Of a stretch of DNA of 64,000 bases, positions 61,542-64,000 are shown in pieces. Numbering within the stretch: the first letter of the stretch is position 1; each line of letters starts with the position of its first letter. The stretch covers positions 14,115,409 to 14,179,408 of the forward strand of contig OY992839.1 of NCBI GenBank assembly GCA_963921425.1. The letters are read 5' to 3'. The position numbers and the translations under genes were made by a program. The notes beneath the pieces are model-generated. The model made no database searches, had not been told where the DNA came from, and saw nothing but the letters and a program-made list of their open reading frames with translations. Origin of the DNA: Dryas octopetala (Eukaryota > Streptophyta > Magnoliopsida > Rosales > Rosaceae).

Positions 61542-64000
61542 ATGGGGTGCTTCAAAAAAATGGGTTTCTTCTTGGCTCTTATTTTGGGCATTTTGCTCTT
61601 GCAGACTAATGTGCTTCAATGCTTGGCTCAAGATGTGCATTACTATGACTTTGTTGTAAGTAATAGTATTCACATATTGATTGGTTCTGATGTTCAGTCT
61701 TTAATTTATAAAGAAATTAATTAATAAACTTTGTTTATGATTTTATCTTTATGTTTGTGCTTTTTATTAATTGGTTTGCAGCTTAAGGATACCAATTTCA
61801 CAAGGTTGTGTAGCACAAAGAGTGTGCTGACTGTGAATGAGAGTTTTCCAGGGCCGGTGGTCCAAGCTCACAAAGGGGATATTGTCTATGTCAATGTTTA
61901 CAATAAAGGACATTATGGTGTTACTATACACTGGTAAATATTCCTAACTCTCTCTCTCTCTCTGAGCTACGTTTTTCTAGCACACCAGCACAGACAAATA
62001 TAAACATAGAATTGACAAGTAAAAGTAAGAAGAAAAAAGCATACATGTCATACCCTAACATTAAACGGAAGGTTTTAGGTAATTTGTAGCACTTTATTAC
62101 GTTTCAATGTAGAAATAAATTTTAGATATATTGGCTTTATATAATTTTCTTCTTATAACATACATGTAAGATATATATTAATTACAAAGTAGTAGGACCT
62201 GCGGTGCATATTGTGAGAAAAAATTTATATATAACAGATATTGTGAGAAAAAATTTATATATAACAGACTTTGAGTCGATTTTCAAATTAACTAAATTTA
62301 AAGCTCATAGTTAAACTTAAAGAGTTAGTAAAACAATTTACAAGGAGCAACCATTTCTTGGTGATGGGCTAAAGCTTTTTGAACATAGTATTAGGTAATT
62401 AATTGGGGGAGATAATAAAAACTTATGAATTAATACATATATTCACATGCATATTTCAGATAGCTTATATCCATAAAATGAAAGTATGAAACCCCAATGC
62501 CATTGCATTGGTTTATGAATTTGATTTTTGTTTTTTAATTTATGCCTATGTGGTTTATATTTTAATAGGCATGGGATAAAGCAACCAAGAAACCCATGGT
62601 TCGATGGACCCGAATATGTGACCCAATGCCCCATTCAACCCGGCACAAATTTCACATACCAGATCATACTTTCTTCAGAAGAAGGTACATTGTTTTGGCA
62701 TGCCCACAGCGATTGGACCCGGGCCACAGTTCATGGAGCCTTTGTTATCTTGCCCGCTGAGGGAACCACTTATCCATTTCCAACCCCAGATGAACAACAA
62801 GTTCTTGTATTTGGTACGTTTTTAATTATTAATGCAAATTAACTAAATCTTTTACTAATTAATAATCTCTTATATAATTAATTTAGTTTATAAAATGATT
62901 ATATTAAGGGATTCGATGCTGTTGCATGTTTTTACAATAGTTAAAGACTACATTGCTATATATTTTACAAATTTACAATATTCTTCAATGTGACAAAATA
63001 TATTATTTAGTATATAATAGATTTCTTATATACTTATACCAAGTTCGGTGGGGCCTAATTTTCATTCTATTCAACTTTCAATCCTCAACAGAAAGTCAAT
63101 CAGAATATCAAAGTGCATCAAATACTCAGCGAAAAAAAAAAGTGCACCAAATAACTGGGCTGACTTCTGTTGAAATTGACTTGGCCACATGTATGAGTTG
63201 ATTAACTTTTTTTTTTGAGAAATTACAATTTAATTTCGACTCGAATTAGATGTACGGATGCTTAGAATTAGGTGGATTTAACCACCAAACTGTCTCCATG
63301 GGATTGGGATAAGAGCTAGCCGAGCTTTATTTACGAAAAATAGAAGGAATTATCTTTCTAATTAAAACTAGCCTAATCAGTGCGTCTACTTTGTTCATTT
63401 TCCTCTAGGATAGCTTAGTAGTTTGATTGTGTTTTGGGATTACGTACCTCTATCCAGATTATGAGTGAGAATGAGTTTAAACTCTTATTAAATAGAGAAT
63501 AGATAAATTACAAAAAAAAAATACAGCAATCTATAATATATATATATATATATATATAAAAGATAAAATGATCTATTACCAATAACACCGAAGAATTTTG
63601 CGATAAAATTATAATCGTACTTTTCTTTTTAATTTCCATATTGACTTTCATCAAATTCTGATTTGTTTACATCTTCAAACTTTACATCTTACTTACCCCT
63701 CCTCTCCTATACTACTGTTCTTATGCAGCATCATGGTATAAAGATGATGTAATGGCATTGATGGATGAGGCCCTTAAAGAAGGTGGACTCACAGTATTGT
63801 CAGACTCTTATGCCATCAATGGCCAACCTGGAGATTTTTATTCATGCTCCAATGGTACAAAGTTCAAACATGATTAATATCACTACACTCACTAAATTAT
63901 CTATCAAATTTTATTTACCAAATAATGTAAAACTACTTTTTCATTTATTCAAATTTAAGCGAAATGTTCATGTTTAATCATCACACCTCGTTTTGAATTG
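61542..64000 (+). CDS. Laccase C, partial (first four exons)
   Basis: Exons 61542-61655, 61782-61933, 62569-62813 and 63729-63854; the gene runs off the right edge within intron 4. The exon sizes of 114, 152, 245 and 126 and the phases match genes A and B. The protein starts MGCFKKMGFFLALILGILLL, a clear signal peptide, probably cut after the CLA at about residues 32-34. Copper motifs 1 and 2 are present: HWHG (88-91), and GTLFWHAH with ligand His at about 133 and 135. Phe replaces the first Trp of the usual WWHAH. It is clearly more diverged than A and B are from each other, so it is an older tandem duplicate. Motifs 3 and 4 lie outside the window, so integrity is unknown. Confidence 0.93.

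Overview
The window is nuclear DNA of a eudicot plant, probably a woody rosid (family not determinable from the sequence alone). Evidence: plant-type laccase genes with GT-AG introns, an intron-bearing cytosolic ribosomal protein uL2 (RPL8) gene with a telo-box and site II promoter, and a dense load of plant LTR retrotransposons, Mutator-like elements, CACTA-like DNA and MITEs.

Layout. 1-2100: AT-rich intergenic DNA with a SINE-like relic and a 1.2-kb non-autonomous Mutator-like element with a perfect 9-bp target duplication. 2200-21380: a three-level nest. An old LTR-like sequence is split by a 16-kb Ty3/gypsy Tat-lineage retrotransposon (5340-21302, 5-bp duplication AGAAG). That element carries gag, pol with two RNase H domains, and an antisense plant-mobile-domain ORF, and is itself split by a 3-kb solo-LTR-like element (16786-19755, duplication CATGG). 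21381-25290: intergenic DNA. 25291-31620: laccase gene A (7 exons, 570 aa). 31871-37493: repeat block bounded by two opposite-facing Tat-type LTR pieces, holding a CACTA-like tandem array and one exon resembling plant RhoGDI. 37494-46025: duplicated upstream region of gene B, swollen by nested Mutator-like elements, fold-back MITEs and a hAT-like insertion. 46026-52515: laccase gene B (7 exons, 571 aa). 52670-55486: an internally deleted Ty1/copia element on the minus strand. 56490-58032: RPL8 (2 exons, 260 aa). 58033-61541: intergenic DNA with a GC-rich Mutator-like element. 61542 to the right edge: laccase gene C, first four exons only.

The three laccases lie head-to-tail, are probably secreted, and keep the copper-binding motifs visible in the window. 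A and B come from a segmental duplication that also copied upstream DNA and introns. Comparing the two copies shows which insertions are younger than the duplication, and reveals an identical tract over exon 3 inside otherwise diverged genes, best explained by gene conversion. RPL8 is an unrelated housekeeping gene lying between laccases B and C. No wholly new system was recognised; the most informative signals are the conversion tract, the transposon end just upstream of gene B's TATA box, the hairpin-forming tandem repeat inside the solo LTR, and the element nests dated by exact target duplications.
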